A stretch of DNA of 64,000 bases from Desulfocicer vacuolatum DSM 3385 (GTDB lineage: Bacteria > Desulfobacterota > Desulfobacteria > Desulfobacterales > Desulfobacteraceae), in NCBI RefSeq assembly GCF_900176365.1, contig NZ_FWXY01000020.1:27947-91946 (forward strand), in the 5' to 3' direction. Positions 61,375 to 64,000 of the stretch are shown piece by piece. The position numbers were made by a program, and so were the translations under genes. The notes below the pieces were generated by a model that was not told where the DNA came from, ran no database searches, and saw nothing but the letters and a program-made list of their open reading frames with translations. Every line of letters begins with the position of its first letter. The stretch's first letter is position 1.

Positions 61375-62226
61375 TTAAAGGGTAATTCGCCATCCGGCAT
61401 TGGCAAAGGCAAATTTTTCTTTAAAGCGGTTGTAGCATATGGCGGCCGCCTCATTACCGGTGCAATGGGATACGGCAATTTTTTCCAGCTTAAACCGTTC
61501 AAAAGCTTCCAGGGTGCGGTTCATCTGTTCCCCCAATCCCAGAAACCCCAAATGGGTACCGCCAATGACGGCATAAAAGCTGTCATGCCCGCTTTTTTCC
61601 TTAAAATGCTCCATGACATTCACAATACCCGAGTGGGCACAGCCGGTGAGAATCACCGGCCCGGAATCGGTTTCAATTAAAAGTGAGGAGTCATCAAGCA
61701 GGGGGTCCTGGATAAACTCACCCCCTTGTTTTATTTTAAGATGGGCATCGGGTTTTTCATAATCCGTGACCCGGGGAACCTCTCCGGAAAAGAAAATGCC
61801 CGGTTCAATTTCTTCGTATTCCCGTTTAAGGGAAAATGTCAGCCCCCGGTTTTCTTCCAAAAAGTGCCGATCATTTTTTATGCCGATAAAATACCTCACC
61901 GGAGTATCTCCCTGCATGAATTCGGCATATTTGGGAATAAAAATATCGGGGTGGGCAACAACCTCCACATTTCTTTGGGGGAAAAAAAGTTCGGACAATC
62001 CACCGGTGTGGTCCAGATGGCCGTGGCTCAGTGCCACCTTGTCAATACTGCCAAGATCAACGGATAAAGCCCGGGCATTGTTTCCCAGGGTGAGCCCCTG
62101 ACCGGTATCCAGCAGCAATTTTCGACCGTTTTTTTCAACCAATGCGGAAAAGCCGTGCTCTCCTGTTATACCCATCATTTCACAGGCTCTGTTTTCACAT
62201 AAAATTGTAATGGTGGTACTTGCCAT
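61375..62226 (-). CDS. MBL-fold metallohydrolase (AF1265-like / beta-RFAP synthase-related family)
   Basis: 283 residues. N-terminal EHGFSALVEKNGRKLLLDTGQ, metal-binding LSHGHLDHTGGLSEL (HxHxDH), ILTGCAHSGIVNVMEHF and the late His in AVSHCTGNEAA. This arrangement belongs to the MBL subgroup common in archaea and anaerobes, annotated as 7,8-dihydropterin-6-methyl-4-aminobenzene-phosphate synthase-like; the actual substrate is uncertain. GGAG lies 10 nt before the ATG. Just upstream lies an R2 repeat. Confidence 0.85.
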   Translation of the reverse strand: MASTTITILCENRACEMMGITGEHGFSALVEKNGRKLLLDTGQGLTLGNNARALSVDLGSIDKVALSHGHLDHTGGLSELFFPQRNVEVVAHPDIFIPKYAEFMQGDTPVRYFIGIKNDRHFLEENRGLTFSLKREYEEIEPGIFFSGEVPRVTDYEKPDAHLKIKQGGEFIQDPLLDDSSLLIETDSGPVILTGCAHSGIVNVMEHFKEKSGHDSFYAVIGGTHLGFLGLGEQMNRTLEAFERFKLEKIAVSHCTGNEAAAICYNRFKEKFAFANAGWRITL

Positions 62227-62250
62227 GATATATCAACTCCTTTTTTTAAT

Positions 62251-62342
62251 ATAACCGCCACGGGCAGACCTTAGTCTAACCTCAGTCATCCCACAACAAA
62301 ACTTGAAATACACTCCTGATCTGCGGAGTGTTTCATATAAAA
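62251..62342 (-). repeat. R2 palindromic repeat copy
   Basis: ACCGCCACGGGCAGACCTTA, CCCACAACAAAACTTGAAAT and CTGCGGAGTGTTTCATATAA; reverse orientation, full length including the second stem. Confidence 0.88.
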
Positions 62343-62803
62343 AAAAACGGGCTTGGTTCTAACTTCACCCAGTGCATATGTACAAAACACCCAACAACTT
62401 AATGTTGCAAATGATTTCAAATAATTAATTCTTTATACCTGATACATGCTGCCAACGGTGGGCGAACATGAAACCAAGCCCAAAAAAACAATATCAAAGG
62501 GAAAAGTTAAAAGCAATGGCTCTTTTCCGGCGAAAATCTACCGTCAAAAGGCGAATTTCCGCCTTTGATTTTCATCCGGGCCTTGTCCGAAAAGGTATTG
62601 TGACCGTTTCAATGGGATTATTCATATTGTGAAAACGGTAATAAAACAAGGGTGACTTCTTAGATAAAAAGCGATGTTCAATTGCCCTTGACGGCTGGCC
62701 TTTGTGAAACATTATCTGTTTTTATAACATATGGTATATATTTTGCTTCTATTTGCCGATGATCATTAATATCCCCAAAATACAGGGGCATTATTTTAAA
62801 TTA
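62343..62803. other. 460-bp intergenic region with long-range inverted repeat
   Basis: GGGCTTGGTT at 62349-62358 is exactly complementary to AACCAAGCCC at 62472-62481, enclosing 113 nt; on the minus strand a T tract follows. A second small hairpin (ACCGTTT / AAAACGGT) lies at about 62600-62637. No gene or known RNA family recognised. It probably contains the promoter of the frd/sdh operon. Confidence 0.4.
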
Positions 62804-62987
62804 CTCAACTTTCGGGCTTCATTTCAAAGCCGGAATTTTTAAATGCCCCGATGGGCTCAGTGTGCCGACGGGGTCAGGCTTTTGTTATTGATGTTATCGA
62901 CCAAGGCCTTTGCCAACGAAAAAAGCCTCGATAATGTCAATAACGAAAGCCTGACCCCACCACGAAATGCGAACACCGAAAGTTGAG
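62804..62987 (-). repeat. R1 element copy 5, upstream of the frd/sdh operon
   Basis: 184 bp between perfect 12-bp inverted repeats, with the exact 8-bp duplication TTAAATTA at 62796-62803 and 62988-62995. Hairpin arms at 62873-62900 and 62928-62955 pair along all 28 positions (25 Watson-Crick and 3 G-U) in the transcript of this strand. The element ends 24 bp before the cytochrome b gene. Confidence 0.95.
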
Positions 62988-63011
62988 TTAAATTATTATC
63001 AAGGAGGATGA

Positions 63012-63779
63012 ATGGAACGCTTGATAGAGAATGACAATGTTAAAAAGAGCCGGATCCCGGCCCGGCTGGATCTTGCCCAGAGCGGTACCGGCCTGGTGCT
63101 GGGGCTGTTCATGTGGGTGCACATGATGCTTGTGGCCAGTATTCTGCTGGGAAAAGGCTCGTTTAATTTTGTGGCAAAATTCATGGAACTTTCTTTTCTT
63201 TCCAGCACCGGGGAAGGTTTTCCTGCGGCGGTATTTTTTGCTGTTCTGGGTGTTTTTACCCTTTTTATTATCCATGCCCTTTTGGGCGTAAGAAAATTTC
63301 CCATTTCCTGGAAGCAGCACGCCATTATCCGTCAGCAGATGGGCATGATGAAACACGACGACACCAACTTGTGGTACATCCAGGTGGTGACGGCTTTTAT
63401 CATGTTTTTTCTGGGGTCTGTGCACCTTTTTATCATGCTCACCCATCCGGGCCAGATTGATCCTTATCTCTCCGCCGACCGTATCATCTCCGGCAACATG
63501 TGGCCCCTTTATCTGATTCTTTTGTTTGCAGTGGAGCTCCACGGCACCATTGGTCTTTATCGTCTCTGCATGAAATGGGGCTGGTTCACCGGTGATGATT
63601 ACCGTGCCTCCCGTGTAAAGCTTAAAATGTGGAAAAAACGGTTGACCATTTTCTTTCTCACCGTGGGTCTTCTTGCGTTGTTAGTGTTTTCCATCATCGG
63701 CATCCGTCATAAAGACCATGCAGGAGAACCTTACAAGGCCCATGCCACAGTGGCAGCAGATGAAAAAACCGCAGAATAA
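63012..63779 (+). CDS. frdC: fumarate reductase/succinate dehydrogenase cytochrome b subunit
   Basis: 255 residues, the size of Wolinella FrdC (about 256), with five membrane segments. The haem-ligand histidines are visible in FMWVHMMLVASILL, LFIIHALLGVRKF, GSVHLFIMLTHPGQIDP and VELHGTIGLYRL. It anchors the enzyme and passes electrons between menaquinone and the flavoprotein; in sulfate reducers it works with succinate oxidation in the citric acid cycle. AAGGAGG lies just before the ATG. An R1 element separates the ribosome binding site region from upstream DNA. frdA begins 24 bp after its stop. Confidence 0.93.
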   Translation: MERLIENDNVKKSRIPARLDLAQSGTGLVLGLFMWVHMMLVASILLGKGSFNFVAKFMELSFLSSTGEGFPAAVFFAVLGVFTLFIIHALLGVRKFPISWKQHAIIRQQMGMMKHDDTNLWYIQVVTAFIMFFLGSVHLFIMLTHPGQIDPYLSADRIISGNMWPLYLILLFAVELHGTIGLYRLCMKWGWFTGDDYRASRVKLKMWKKRLTIFFLTVGLLALLVFSIIGIRHKDHAGEPYKAHATVAADEKTAE

Positions 63780-63802
63780 AAAAATACACACGAGGAGCAA
63801 CA

Positions 63803-64000
63803 GATGAAAGTTATATATACGGACTCACTTGTCATTGGTGGCGGTCTGGCGGGGTTGAGAATCGCCATTGCCGCAAAGCAGCGGGGGTATGATTCCATCA
63901 TTTTGTCCCTGATGCCGGCCAAACGATCCCACTCCGCAGCAGCCCAGGGCGGCATGCAGGCAAGCCTTGGTGCCGGCATCAAAGGCGAAGGCGATGATGA
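63803..64000 (+). CDS. frdA: fumarate reductase/succinate dehydrogenase flavoprotein, N-terminal part
   Basis: First 66 codons only; runs off the right edge. [24 protein letters not shown] is the FAD-binding start of FrdA/SdhA, and [17 protein letters not shown] contains the conserved SHSAAAQGG whose His carries the covalent FAD. GAGGAG lies 6 nt before the ATG. It follows frdC in the order found in epsilon- and deltaproteobacteria (C-A-B), so frdB is expected next, outside the window. Confidence 0.95.

Noticed and set aside
1..64000. tRNA, rRNA or intact insertion sequence
   Set aside because: I looked through the intergenic regions and saw no cloverleaf-like or rRNA-like sequence and no transposase frame; a tRNAscan or Infernal run would be decisive.

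Overview
The window reads as a piece of a marine, complete-oxidising sulfate-reducing deltaproteobacterium (Desulfobacterales; Desulfobacterium, Desulfobacula or Desulfospira-like). The reasons are a Wolinella-type three-subunit fumarate reductase/succinate dehydrogenase, a fused acyl-CoA mutase IcmF with thiolase and 3-hydroxyacyl-CoA dehydrogenase, the mercury-methylation pair hgcA-hgcB, corrinoid salvage under a cobalamin riboswitch, moderate GC, and many dispersed palindromic repeats. This assignment is inferred from gene content only.

Layout. 1-5.9 kb: N-terminus of an ABC1/UbiB kinase-like protein, a polyhydroxyalkanoate granule/regulator trio (phasin-like plus two PhaR-domain proteins), a patatin-like lipase, TrmO, a SYLF-domain secreted protein and an unknown secreted protein. 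5.9-13.5 kb: a cobalamin-riboswitch operon on the minus strand with a TonB receptor, a very large BtuF-CbiZ-BtuF fusion, BtuC and BtuD; a second, half riboswitch lies at its far end. 13.7-17 kb: a GDSL esterase with a Cys-containing C-terminal sorting-like tail, a polytopic HEAT-repeat membrane protein and a CPBP intramembrane protease, which look like one processing module. 17-28 kb: amidohydrolase, class II fumarase, archaeal-type glutamate synthase-like protein with a promoter-terminator leader, flavin-type oxidase, a collapsed MocR/PdxR pseudogene, sulfur-carrier-like protein, methyltransferase, Spo0M-like protein and a beta-CASP nuclease. 28.5-35.4 kb: TetR regulator, icmF, thiolase and hbd, probably for branched or short-chain fatty acid oxidation; the B12 uptake operon would supply the mutase cofactor.

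35.4-41 kb: NfeD/SPFH membrane pair, then hgcA and hgcB, a ParB-like protein and a LysE-type exporter. The hgcB frame has an in-frame UGA exactly where the family has its conserved Cys73; the frame continues to the typical C-terminal Cys-Cys end, and a hairpin with an fdhF-like loop sits at the bacterial SECIS distance. I read this as a selenocysteine-containing HgcB, the most striking item in the window. 41-51 kb: cysteine-cluster protein, threonine catabolism (kbl-tdh), aspartate kinase, UspA, rhomboid protease, a MoaD/ThiF pair, sirtuin, HIT protein. 51-59 kb: a glycogen operon (bifunctional debranching enzyme, glycogen synthase, branching enzyme). 59-64 kb: a secreted protein of three tandem repeats, an AF1514-like protein with an MBL hydrolase, then the start of the frd/sdh operon.

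Four repeat families thread through the intergenic DNA. R1 (5 copies) is a MITE-like element with 12-bp terminal inverted repeats and 8-bp target duplications. One copy sits in the ribosome binding site of hgcA and another directly upstream of the frd/sdh operon. R2 and R3 are palindromic REP-like units, sometimes combined. R4 (4 copies) is a 57-59 bp unit bounded by TTTACA and TGTAAA. I saw no rRNA, tRNA, CRISPR array or intact transposase.
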